From Paenibacillus paridis (GTDB lineage Bacteria; Bacillota; Bacilli; Paenibacillales; Paenibacillaceae): a DNA stretch of 64,000 bases. Under the pieces are notes generated by a model. It saw only the letters and a list, made by a program, of their open reading frames with translations. It was not told where the DNA came from and ran no database searches. Location: positions 1 through 64,000 of the forward strand of contig NZ_VCIX01000079.1 in the NCBI RefSeq assembly GCF_006345825.1, in the 5' to 3' direction. Each line of letters opens with the position of its first letter. Position 1 is the stretch's first letter. The translations under genes were made by a program, and so were the position numbers. Shown here one piece after another: positions 24,532-32,005 of the stretch.

Positions 24532-25965
24532 TCAATGCTGAGCCAGCCATGCCAGCACATCGTCGATCGTATTCACCGGTACGATATTCAGCTCCGGCGC
24601 CCCGCTGCGAGCAGCCTCCTCTAGTTTTGCAGGTACGAAAAATACATCCGCATCTGTACGACTAATCGCATATGCCTTCTGCTTGATGCCCCCAATGAGT
24701 CCAATGGAGCCGTCTGGTTCGATCGTGCCCGTTCCGGCTATCTTAATCCCATGGGTAATGCCCCCGGGAGTCAGCTGATCAATGAGCGCCAACGTCAGCA
24801 TGGCGCCATGCGAGGGGCCTCCCAGATGCGCCATAAACCGCTTGTAGTCGATAGTCTTCGGAATGTCGTAATGCCATTTTGTTTCTACTGAAATCCCGAA
24901 TACCGGCCTCTCAGGCGTGTCGGCCGACGCCTCGGTCACTAGGTCAACCACTTGTTCGCTTTCCTTTCTCTTCAAGGTCACCGTCACCTTGTCTCCTGGT
25001 TTAACCTCTGTCGCCATATAAGCTGACAGTTCCGTTATCGAACGAACAGCTTGCCCATTCAATTGTTCAATAATATCGCCAGCCTGCAGCCGCTGATCAG
25101 CCGGACTGTCCTTGATCACGGCAACGATCTGAACCCCTTCCGGAGTAATCCCGCTACCGAAACCAGTTTTCTTCATCGCGATCGCAGACGCTGCGGCATT
25201 GGCATCCGTCTTCATGAGTACGACCTGCGCATAGGTCTCTGTCAGCGGCGGCTCATTCTCAGGCGTTTTCTCGAAGCTGTACATCGGCAGCAGCTTCGCA
25301 AACAGCCAATCGGCCGGCACCGCTGGCCTGTCAAATACGAGAACGCCGTTGATCGTACCGCCTCTCCCCCCGCCTTCCACGTGCGCATAACGGTTTAAAT
25401 TCAGTGTCATGCCCGGGTAAGTGACCAGGTAGCCCGTCGGACACAATAGCGCTAGGAGCAGCAGCAGTGTAAGAACGAGGGCGATACCGCTTCGCTTCGG
25501 CAGCCAAATCAACCTGCCCCGCCTTGTCTGCATACTTGCAGCAGGTTTTGCGCCTTCAGCTTGCCCATCGGCCTTAATGCGGTTTCGCATCTCGCTAATC
25601 AACATGTCGGCAAAAACGAATGGCGCTGCAGCTCCGATGAGAACAAGCAGCAGAAACAGCAGCTTTGGTGCAAAAAACACGTAACCTGCTGCCGCGAAGC
25701 CAAGCCCTGCAATCATGATGCGCAGAAGCTGCAAGAGAATGCCAACGCCTCTCCATAGCTTGTCCCTAAATAGACCAAGAAGTGCGCCCACCGCCCAAGC
25801 AAGCGGCACAAGCGCCACTAGATTAAACAACCAATCGATCATTTCAATCCATTGCATGCCGCCCGATGTCCGAATGGGCGCAGGCACCCATATTAGCTCT
25901 GCCGCTACCAAACAACCTAATGCCAATGCGATTCCGAATAGGTAAAAACGTGCTGGCTTCAGCAT
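24532..25965 (-). CDS. SepM/YlbL-like PDZ-Lon membrane protease with extra N-terminal membrane domain
   Basis: A 477-residue protein. The C-terminal half has a PDZ domain (about 285-355; GVQIVAVIKDSPADQ) and a Lon-type S16 protease domain with the catalytic serine in GGPSHGAML and the lysine in GGIKQKAYA, like SepM/YlbL, which clip peptides outside the membrane. A standard SepM has one anchor helix and about 340 residues. Here four further hydrophobic helices (about 5-125) precede the usual anchor (about 162-180), an added module of unknown role. It is a single-gene unit, convergent with the LtaS-like gene. Confidence 0.88.
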   Translation of the reverse strand: MLKPARFYLFGIALALGCLVAAELIWVPAPIRTSGGMQWIEMIDWLFNLVALVPLAWAVGALLGLFRDKLWRGVGILLQLLRIMIAGLGFAAAGYVFFAPKLLFLLLVLIGAAAPFVFADMLISEMRNRIKADGQAEGAKPAASMQTRRGRLIWLPKRSGIALVLTLLLLLALLCPTGYLVTYPGMTLNLNRYAHVEGGGRGGTINGVLVFDRPAVPADWLFAKLLPMYSFEKTPENEPPLTETYAQVVLMKTDANAAASAIAMKKTGFGSGITPEGVQIVAVIKDSPADQRLQAGDIIEQLNGQAVRSITELSAYMATEVKPGDKVTVTLKRKESEQVVDLVTEASADTPERPVFGISVETKWHYDIPKTIDYKRFMAHLGGPSHGAMLTLALIDQLTPGGITHGIKIAGTGTIEPDGSIGLIGGIKQKAYAISRTDADVFFVPAKLEEAARSGAPELNIVPVNTIDDVLAWLAQH

Positions 25966-26014
25966 TTATTTCTCCTCCTAAGCTCTCTATCCAGCATTTG
26001 CCTCAGCCTATTAT

Positions 26015-26049
26015 AAACAAAAGACCCGACGATCCCAATCGCGGGTCCT
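26015..26049 (-). terminator. Terminator overlapping the stop of the 99-residue gene
   Basis: On the minus strand, arms AGGACCCG / CGGGTCT with an inner CGATTGGGATCG pairing are followed by TTTGTTT. The hairpin begins inside the stop codon at 26050-26048. Confidence 0.75.
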
Positions 26050-26347
26050 ACTTCGTTTGCAAATATTGGCTTTCCTCCGAATCGATTCCTCTGTCTCGAA
26101 GCTCGCCTTTCTCTATGGCTTGAATATGTTCCAGCCACTGCGCGGGAGAATGATGCATCCGGCGCGCATGATCGAGAAGCTGGGCATATTGGCCGCAATT
26201 ATCATACCCTCCGAGCTTACGCACCACTTCAATGTAGTCTACGACAAGCGTCCTCGCATCGGGTTGGGAATAACCGTATTCCGCTGTCAACGCTTCAACG
26301 ATGCCTCGTTCATACAAGCTTAACCTGACCTGCGCCTTCGCTTTCAT
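26048..26347 (-). CDS. Small helical protein, partner of the DUF3990 gene
   Basis: A 99-residue mostly helical, slightly basic protein that I do not recognise. It has no signal peptide or membrane segment. Its ATG has the site AGGTGG seven bases before and lies 38 bases inside the end of the upstream DUF3990 gene, in another frame, so the two are surely translated together. In other bacteria DUF3990 genes are paired with a small DUF3791 protein; this one has a similar size and position but I cannot show homology. It could be an antitoxin, immunity or adaptor protein. A terminator overlaps its stop codon, closing a two-gene unit. Confidence 0.75.
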   Translation of the reverse strand: MKAKAQVRLSLYERGIVEALTAEYGYSQPDARTLVVDYIEVVRKLGGYDNCGQYAQLLDHARRMHHSPAQWLEHIQAIEKGELRDRGIDSEESQYLQTK

Positions 26348-26924
26348 GGTACATCCACCTGCTTCCCGTATAAATATGGTAGCCGACCAGCCTCAAATGC
26401 GACTCCCACTGCTCGTTGCAAAAAACAACCTGGTTGCCGAGTCGCAGCGAATCAAGCTTCCTGCCTTTGCGCGATAGTGTAATCTGTTCGTAAAACCAAT
26501 GTTCATCTTTATTTAATTGTACTGCTTTATGTACGATTTTTCCAGTGTCATTGTCCGCCATCGGTCCGATAATGATGTCGGGATGGCTCTCGCAGGGATC
26601 GCTGCCTTTTATCGTTGCCTTGCGGTGCTCATAGATAAAGGACGCCCATGCCGGCGAATCGGATAGAAACAGCAGCGGGTCCACCCGTTCAGGCACTGAC
26701 GTCAGTTCAACCACAAGCACGCAGGGACGGCCGCCATTCCAAGATTCTTTCGCCGCTTTATGCGCCCATTTCCGGGCTTGATCCGCTGATATCGTCGTAT
26801 AGAAGCCTTCGCCGAAATCTTTCCCTGCCCGCCAATAAGGCGAGTTCAGCAGCTTCAGGCCAAATGATTGTACCGTATCGCTTGTCGTTCCGTGGTAAAG
26901 CAATTGCGGCGTCGTTATATCCAC
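26310..26924 (-). CDS. DUF3990 protein, ADP-ribosyltransferase-like fold
   Basis: A 204-residue protein matching DUF3990, a family placed in the ADP-ribosyltransferase fold. Landmarks are LYHGTT near the N-terminus (H of the H-Y-E type triad), DFGEGFYTT (Y), and DIIIGPMADND, a family hallmark. It probably uses NAD; the target is unknown. GTG 26924 is chosen because AAAGGAG lies seven bases upstream, whereas the ATG at 26945 has no such site. The end overlaps the small partner gene by 38 bases. The overlapping pair is typical for toxin-antitoxin or conflict systems. The C-terminal 50 residues (after KLDSLRLGNQVVF) look like an added beta domain. Confidence 0.75.
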   Translation of the reverse strand: MDITTPQLLYHGTTSDTVQSFGLKLLNSPYWRAGKDFGEGFYTTISADQARKWAHKAAKESWNGGRPCVLVVELTSVPERVDPLLFLSDSPAWASFIYEHRKATIKGSDPCESHPDIIIGPMADNDTGKIVHKAVQLNKDEHWFYEQITLSRKGRKLDSLRLGNQVVFCNEQWESHLRLVGYHIYTGSRWMYHESEGAGQVKLV

Positions 26925-26995
26925 TCTTTTGCTCCTTTCGTTCATCCCTCAGCCCACGGCCATTCCGATTCGGCGCGTATAGGCGTCTAGGTATA

Positions 26996-27027
26996 CAAAA
27001 ACCCTACGAGTCAAGCATGCGTAGGGT
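26996..27027 (-). terminator. Terminator of the DUF1450 gene
   Basis: Perfect 8-bp arms ACCCTACG / CGTAGGGT, followed on the minus strand by five T. It is 16 bases beyond the DUF1450 stop and separates it from the DUF3990 unit. Confidence 0.85.
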
Positions 27028-27042
27028 CAGGATGTGCTGGTG

Positions 27043-27270
27043 TTATTTTTTTTTGATGTAAGGAAGAATCTTCTGGATCGCTTCATCTTCGTTATCTGCC
27101 TTCACATAGCGGCCATTAATAAAAATAAATGCGTAGCGGGCACAAGGCCCGCAATAAGATTTGCAGCCGACGCGGATTTCTGTGTCAGGCACTAATTTCT
27201 CCAGCTTGGGCACAATCGACTTCATCTTCATGTGCTTGCATTTGTCGCATACCCGAATATCATTAGCCAT
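27043..27270 (-). CDS. DUF1450 (YuzB-like) small cysteine protein
   Basis: A 75-residue protein of the DUF1450/YuzB family. It has a CDKC pair at the N-terminus (residues 8-11) and the conserved GCKSYCGPCARYAFIFING segment, the layout of a thioredoxin-like [2Fe-2S] ferredoxin fold reduced to its minimum. The function is unknown; a role in iron-sulfur or redox chemistry is an inference from the cysteines. It sits 36 bases downstream of the HesB-like gene on the same strand, which supports a link to iron-sulfur metabolism. Confidence 0.82.
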   Translation of the reverse strand: MANDIRVCDKCKHMKMKSIVPKLEKLVPDTEIRVGCKSYCGPCARYAFIFINGRYVKADNEDEAIQKILPYIKKK

Positions 27271-27306
27271 CGTTCATCTTCCTATTCAACCTATTACAAA
27301 TGAATC

Positions 27307-27609
27307 CTAGTGATCCCCGTGGTTGCCCTTGGTTGGATTGGTAATGGCAAAGCCTTCTTCAGGCACATAGAAATAATCGATGCGAACGCCGTCAAGATAT
27401 GGATTGTCCTTCTCCAAAATAATGTCGATGCCTTTGTCTGTAGTGACCACAACGTCCTTATCCGTTGGCTCATCGATTCCCATGCCGTAATGGGCATGAT
27501 CGCCATGTGCATGCGTGACAATGACACGCAGCAATTTGCCTTCGTTCTCAGGCTTGGCCAGCTCTGCAAGTATAACTTTTGCTGCATTTTTTGAAATTTT
27601 GCAATTCAT
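27307..27609 (-). CDS. HesB/IscA-like protein with histidines in place of the cluster cysteines
   Basis: A 100-residue protein of the HesB-like fold (A-type iron-sulfur carrier). The order of strands and the motifs LRVIVTHAHGDHAHYGMG and GFAITNPTKGNHGDH align with the GGCSG and CGCG cluster sites of IscA/SufA, but all three cysteines are missing and histidines and aspartates stand there. The only cysteine is at residue 3. It could bind a metal through histidines instead of carrying a cluster. GAGGAG lies 11 bases before the ATG. It forms a small cluster with the DUF1450 gene. Confidence 0.8.
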   Translation of the reverse strand: MNCKISKNAAKVILAELAKPENEGKLLRVIVTHAHGDHAHYGMGIDEPTDKDVVVTTDKGIDIILEKDNPYLDGVRIDYFYVPEEGFAITNPTKGNHGDH

Positions 27610-27655
27610 CGTTCATCCAGCTCCTCTTATGGTAATGCCTTTTAGGCAATGTTCA

Positions 27656-27892
27656 TTATTTTATATTATACTTGGTCTCCATTCTACGGGCAAACCATTC
27701 TGCTAGCAGCATCGTTACCGCTATATCATCAACCGGCATAAACGGCATCACGTCAGGCAGAACCCAATAGAGCAGCACGGGCACGGAAAAAATCAGCTTG
27801 TCCAGCAGTGATACGTCCTTCGAGCGCAGCAGTTGAAAAATCCGGACAAACGTCTGCCGCCAGTGGCGCAGCGACAACAGCTTACGCATCAT
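27656..27892 (-). CDS. DUF1232 (YkvA-like) membrane protein
   Basis: A 78-residue protein of the DUF1232 family: a basic amphipathic N-terminus followed by the conserved hydrophobic core LLDKLIFSVPVLLYWVLPD and the motif DVMPFMPVDDIAV, ending in a short basic tail. The family is membrane-associated and has no known function. ATG 27892 (first of two adjacent) follows AAAGGTGG. It has its own extended -10 promoter. Confidence 0.85.
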   Translation of the reverse strand: MMRKLLSLRHWRQTFVRIFQLLRSKDVSLLDKLIFSVPVLLYWVLPDVMPFMPVDDIAVTMLLAEWFARRMETKYNIK

Positions 27893-27922
27893 AAATCCCA
27901 CCTTTGCCGACCGTTTCCGATT

Positions 27923-27958
27923 ATTATAGCATAAACGCAGCAGGTTTACCTACTGCGT
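27923..27958 (-). promoter_or_regulatory. Extended -10 promoter and overlapping inverted repeat before DUF1232
   Basis: On the minus strand TGCTATAAT (-10 27928-27923) lies about 30 bases before the DUF1232 ATG. Directly upstream, 27935-27958 forms a hairpin ACGCAG-n12-CTGCGT with an inner AGGT/ACCT pairing. It may be the terminator of the M14 peptidase gene, or an operator covering the -35 region; the T-tract is poor. Confidence 0.5.
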
Positions 27959-27979
27959 GCATACGGCCCTATGCCGCCG

Positions 27980-28867
27980 CTAAAGGCGAAGGGCTTCCAA
28001 TAGCAACGGCTGCAGCTCTACATAAATTTGGTCAAACTGGCTCATCGGCAGCGGGTTTTCCCCATAGCCCGCTTCCACTGTGAAACCAGGCCTCCGGAAA
28101 TGCTGAATAAACCAGTCCTTATAACCGGCATCGCTGCCCGACAGCTTTACAGGCTCGTAACCGCTCGCCCGTCCTAATCTTTTCGCTAGCTGCTCCGCCT
28201 CTGCCGGCTCATAATCGCGATAGTTCCAATAAATCTCCCTCCCCTGCGTATGAAGCGCAACCACCGCATCGAAGCCGACCATTTCGGTAAAGCGCGCCAT
28301 CGCGAAGGCTTCGGGCTCACTGAGCGGATATGGCCCTGGGAAATCGCGGGGGCCCGGCCCTTCGATGCCTCTACGCTTGCACTCCTCTTCCCAATAAGCA
28401 GGAAACTGGTCATTCAGGTCCACCCCCCTAATATTCGCTTTCCAGCCACTAAACTGCTCCAAGCCGCCGTTCCACTGAAGCAGCTGTTGATGGTAGGGGT
28501 GACGGGCCGGATCGAGCCCTTCCTGCACAAGCTCCACGCCATCGGGGTTGACCATCGGAACGGCCCATAACGTCACGTTCCTGCATAGATCCTCTACTCG
28601 TTGCCCGCCAATCGGCTCATTGTTGCAGTAAGCAGCGGACAAATCCGCAATAAAGCGCATAAGCAAAGCTGAGGTGATCCATTCATTCGCGTGGAAGGAG
28701 CCATTAATATGAATGCGACGCGGGCCGCTGCCGCACCGAACCGCCAATAGCGGCTTGCCCATCACGCTTTCCCCAATGACATGAGCGGACACAAATCGAT
28801 ACTTGCCTGCAAGCTGTCTTACGCCTTCCATTAAATCAAGATGGCTATAGTTTTGAACGGAGTACAT
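27980..28867 (-). CDS. M14 zinc carboxypeptidase, gamma-D-glutamyl-diamino acid endopeptidase type
   Basis: A 295-residue M14 metallopeptidase. The zinc ligands are in GSFHANEW (H and E) and VALHTQG (H), and the catalytic glutamate in FTVEAGYGENPL, which is the M14C pattern seen in Bacillus ENP1/YqgT enzymes that cut the gamma-D-Glu-diaminopimelate bond of peptidoglycan peptides. No signal peptide or LysM domain is present, so it probably recycles muropeptides in the cytoplasm. It lies between the DUF1232 and glutamate racemase genes; the latter also serves cell-wall metabolism. Confidence 0.9.
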   Translation of the reverse strand: MYSVQNYSHLDLMEGVRQLAGKYRFVSAHVIGESVMGKPLLAVRCGSGPRRIHINGSFHANEWITSALLMRFIADLSAAYCNNEPIGGQRVEDLCRNVTLWAVPMVNPDGVELVQEGLDPARHPYHQQLLQWNGGLEQFSGWKANIRGVDLNDQFPAYWEEECKRRGIEGPGPRDFPGPYPLSEPEAFAMARFTEMVGFDAVVALHTQGREIYWNYRDYEPAEAEQLAKRLGRASGYEPVKLSGSDAGYKDWFIQHFRRPGFTVEAGYGENPLPMSQFDQIYVELQPLLLEALRL

Positions 28868-29014
28868 CCTTATCGCCTCCTGTCACCTGACTGTGCTCCT
28901 ATCAGGTTATGCGCTGCCTAGTTTGTCCTATGTGGGGCTTACCATCGAACTAATGGACTAGAGCAGCAGTCTTCCTTGCCAAAGAAAACAAGCCCAAAAG
29001 CAGCGCGCTGGCTG

Positions 29015-29043
29015 CAAAAAAAGCCAGATCCGCTCACGGACCT
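29015..29043 (-). terminator. Terminator of the glutamate racemase gene
   Basis: On the minus strand AGGTCCG-TGAG-CGGATCT (one G-U-type mismatch) is followed by GGC and eight T, 16 bases beyond the racemase stop. Confidence 0.75.
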
Positions 29044-29059
29044 GACTTCATTGCTCGTA

Positions 29060-29875
29060 TTAGCAAATCGTCGGAATTTGCCACAGCACCGGTGAAAGCT
29101 CAATCTGTTGGCCTAACCACTGCCTTGTAATGGATCTGAACAGCTGCTGGTCACCGCTGCAATAAAACTGGTGCAAGGGCAGATGCTGTCCGCTCGCAAG
29201 GTTATTTTTTCCCTCCAAAATCATGCGGATCTCGCGCGCGGTTTCATCAGCCGAACTAATAAGAGTGACATTCTGCCCCATAACCTCCGATATCGTTTCC
29301 GTCAGGAAAGGATAATGCGTGCAACCGAGAATGAGCGTGTCAATCGGGAAATGCCGTAAATGCCCGATAGAGCTGCGGACCGTCTCGTACGTTTCCAGAG
29401 ACCGAAAATTCCCTTTTTCCACTAGCGGAACAAAGCGCGGGCAAGCTTCGCTTATTACCTGAATCTGTGGAGCAATCTTTCTGAGCGCATGCTCGTAAGC
29501 ACCGCTCTTGATCGTCCCCTCCGTACCGATTACCCCGACGCAGCCAGTGGCGGTCAACCCGATTGCCGCTCTCGCGCCCGGATTAATTACGCCCACGACG
29601 GGAATTTCAACTCTTGACCGAATATCCTCAAGACCAGCCGCCGTCGCCGTGTTGCATGCTATAACTATCATTTTGGGATTAAACTGAATTAAATAGTCGA
29701 CGATTTCCCGCGTAAAGCGAACGACCTCTTCGGAAGAACGCGGACCATAGGGCGTTCGCCCCGTGTCTCCGAAATAAATGATTTTCTCGAGCGGCAGTTG
29801 ACGCATCACTTCCTTGGCAACGGTAAGCCCGCCTACGCCTGAATCAAGTATCGCAATCGGTTGCTGCACAAACAC
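29060..29875 (-). CDS. racE: Glutamate racemase
   Basis: A 271-residue cofactor-independent racemase that makes D-glutamate for peptidoglycan. The two catalytic cysteines are C74 in VIACNTATAAG and the one in LILGCTHYP (near 185); D11 is in AILDSGVGG and the DTGRTPYG segment follows. The frame extends upstream to 30016, but this part is not conserved. GTG 29875 (protein MFVQQPIAILD) follows AGGAA at six bases, and a GTG two codons later is also possible. The symbol racE is by analogy with the main Bacillus enzyme; murI is equivalent. Confidence 0.93.
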   Translation of the reverse strand: MFVQQPIAILDSGVGGLTVAKEVMRQLPLEKIIYFGDTGRTPYGPRSSEEVVRFTREIVDYLIQFNPKMIVIACNTATAAGLEDIRSRVEIPVVGVINPGARAAIGLTATGCVGVIGTEGTIKSGAYEHALRKIAPQIQVISEACPRFVPLVEKGNFRSLETYETVRSSIGHLRHFPIDTLILGCTHYPFLTETISEVMGQNVTLISSADETAREIRMILEGKNNLASGQHLPLHQFYCSGDQQLFRSITRQWLGQQIELSPVLWQIPTIC

Positions 29876-30009
29876 ACCGCTTTCCTGAACAAAGTAATGA
29901 ATCCAGACAAAATAGCATATGAATACAGGCACAAAAACGTACCTGTCACTTATCGAAATCATTGGACAAGTCCTCTGGCGGCATGCCCAATAACGGATTT
30001 TTTTCACTG

Positions 30010-30059
30010 TTGACAACTGAAATATATATCACTTAATATTTAAATGCTTTAAATATTAA
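30010..30059 (+). promoter_or_regulatory. Promoter of the DHA2 efflux gene with a perfect inverted repeat over the -10
   Basis: TTGACA (30010-30015) and TTAATA (30033-30038) are 17 bases apart. A perfect inverted repeat TTAATATTTAAA-TGC-TTTAAATATTAA (30033-30059) covers the -10 and start region, the usual place for a MarR- or TetR-type operator. About 95 bases then lead to the ATG at 30155. No regulator gene lies next to it. Confidence 0.65.
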
Positions 30060-30154
30060 TGACTAAAGGATAAAATAGCGGCCGCGCTTCCAAAGGACAA
30101 TAAATAAGCCGTTAAACGACTGACTAACCACCATATGACAGGAGAGTAAGACAG

Positions 30155-31795
30155 ATGGAAAACACTAAACAAGCTGCAGCTCCGCTCGCTTCAGCAGATG
30201 GCGGCAACAAAAGAGGACTGCTCATTATAGGCTTGCTTATCGCAATGCTGTTTGCCGCGCTTGACGGTACGATTGTCGGTACAGCAATGCCTACGATCAT
30301 TAGAGAAATGGGCGGGCTTGAGCTGATGGCATGGCTGACTACGGCCTACATGCTTACTTCTACAACCATCGTGCCGATTGCAGGCAAACTTGCGGATTTG
30401 TTAGGCCGAAAGCTCGTTTACGTCAGCGGCATTATGATTTTCATTTTGGGTTCCGCGCTTTGCGGATTAGCTGGCAATATCGAACAGCTCATTATCTTCC
30501 GTGCCATTCAAGGTCTCGGCGGCGGCATTATGATGCCAATGGCCATGATTATTATCGGGGACTTGTTCACAGGCAAGCAGCGCGCCAAATGGCAAGGCGT
30601 ATTCGCAGCCGTATTCGGCCTCTCTTCCGTGCTTGGGCCACAGGTCGGCGGCTGGATCGTTGACGCCTGGAACTGGCGCTGGGTATTTTATATCAACCTG
30701 CCTGTCGGTGTTCTGGCTGCTGTGTTTATTGCGATTTCGCTTAGCGGCAAAAAAGCCGAGGGCCGCGTCAAATTCGACTGGGCCGGTATTTCCACCATGG
30801 TTGTCGGTGTGGTCAGCCTTCTGCTTGGCTTGTCGCTCGGAGGCAGTGAATTCGATTGGCTGTCATGGCAAATCATTGGATTGTTCGCGCTTGCCATTGT
30901 TTCGCTTATCTGGTTCGTGCGCATTGAATCGAGGACGGAAGAGCCGATTTTACCCGTTAAGCTGTTTAGAGACAGAACCTTTACGATGATTAACGGCATC
31001 GGCTTCTTTATGAGCCTCGGCATGTTTGGCGCCATTATGTTCGTGCCGCTTTTCATGCAATGGATTGTTGGCATTTCGGCATCCGAATCAGGCACCGTTA
31101 TGATGCCTATGATGATTTCAATGATGATTTTCAGTGTCGTCGGCGGACAGGTGGTTTATAAGATAGGCGTACGATTGCAGCTGGCCATCGGCATGATTAT
31201 TGTCGCGATCGCCTTCTTCCTGCTTACTACGCTTGATGCCTCAACCGCGAAGCTGACCGCTTCATCGTTCATGGTTGTGCTCGGAATCGGGATCGGTCTT
31301 GTCATGCCGCTCCTTACGCTTGTTCTTCAAGAATCGTATCCAAAATCGCAGCTTGGCGTCGTGACGTCTTCCAGCACGTTTTTCCGCCAAATTGGCGGTA
31401 CATTCGGCATGACGCTGCTTGGTGCCGTGATGAATATGCAGTCGAGCAGTCATTTGAAAGACAGGCTGGTGCCGCTTCTCGGTCAATTGCCTGAGGATGC
31501 CAAAGCGTTCGCCGATCAAACCTCGGCAACGGTAGCTTCGAATCCACAAGCGATCTATTCTACGCTGCTCGATCCGAAGATGCTTACGCAATTTCCGAAA
31601 GAGCTCACCGACAAAATGGTGCCAGTCGTAAAGTCAACGTTGATCGACTCGCTTCATACCGTGTTTTGGGTAGGGCTAGTGTTCATTTTAATCGGGACCG
31701 CACTTACCCTGCTGCTGCGAAACGTGAAGCTTGTGCAGCAAACAAAGGAAGACAAGAATGCTGACGGGGCTGAACCGCAATTGAATCATATGTAA
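30155..31795 (+). CDS. EmrB/QacA-type drug efflux transporter (DHA2, 14 TM)
   Basis: A 546-residue MFS protein with 14 predicted helices. It shows the DHA2 motif LDGTIVGTAMPTI in helix 1, motif A GKLADLLGRK, motif B-like RAIQGLGGGIMMP and motif C GPQVGGWIVD, typical of drug:proton antiporters. The substrate cannot be read from sequence. AGGAGAG precedes the ATG. It is a single-gene unit with an operator-like promoter and a strong terminator, so it is probably induced by its substrate through a distant regulator. Confidence 0.92.
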   Translation: MENTKQAAAPLASADGGNKRGLLIIGLLIAMLFAALDGTIVGTAMPTIIREMGGLELMAWLTTAYMLTSTTIVPIAGKLADLLGRKLVYVSGIMIFILGSALCGLAGNIEQLIIFRAIQGLGGGIMMPMAMIIIGDLFTGKQRAKWQGVFAAVFGLSSVLGPQVGGWIVDAWNWRWVFYINLPVGVLAAVFIAISLSGKKAEGRVKFDWAGISTMVVGVVSLLLGLSLGGSEFDWLSWQIIGLFALAIVSLIWFVRIESRTEEPILPVKLFRDRTFTMINGIGFFMSLGMFGAIMFVPLFMQWIVGISASESGTVMMPMMISMMIFSVVGGQVVYKIGVRLQLAIGMIIVAIAFFLLTTLDASTAKLTASSFMVVLGIGIGLVMPLLTLVLQESYPKSQLGVVTSSSTFFRQIGGTFGMTLLGAVMNMQSSSHLKDRLVPLLGQLPEDAKAFADQTSATVASNPQAIYSTLLDPKMLTQFPKELTDKMVPVVKSTLIDSLHTVFWVGLVFILIGTALTLLLRNVKLVQQTKEDKNADGAEPQLNHM

Positions 31796-31828
31796 CCTCT
31801 TCGTGTACAACATCTTATCGTTTGAACA

Positions 31829-31873
31829 AGGGCCGTGAACAGCTGCTGCAAGCAGCGTCACGGTCCTTTTTTT
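31829..31873 (+). terminator. Terminator of the DHA2 efflux gene
   Basis: Arms GGGCCGTGA / TCACGGTCC (one G-U) with an inner GCTGCTGCAAGCAGC pairing, then seven T. Confidence 0.9.
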
Positions 31874-32005
31874 ATTGATCATTTGCCCAAGGAGCTTCAT
31901 CTATCGTATACACAGCTGTTTAGACTGCAACATATCGGGTAAATACCATTTAAACCTTAACAAGCAGGTCCCATAAGCATCCATCAAAAGGAGGAAATTT
32001 CTGCT

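Noticed and set aside
29875-30016. Longer N-terminus for glutamate racemase
   Set aside because: The extra 47 residues are not family-like and the reading lacks a site; GTG 29875 has AGGAA at the right distance.
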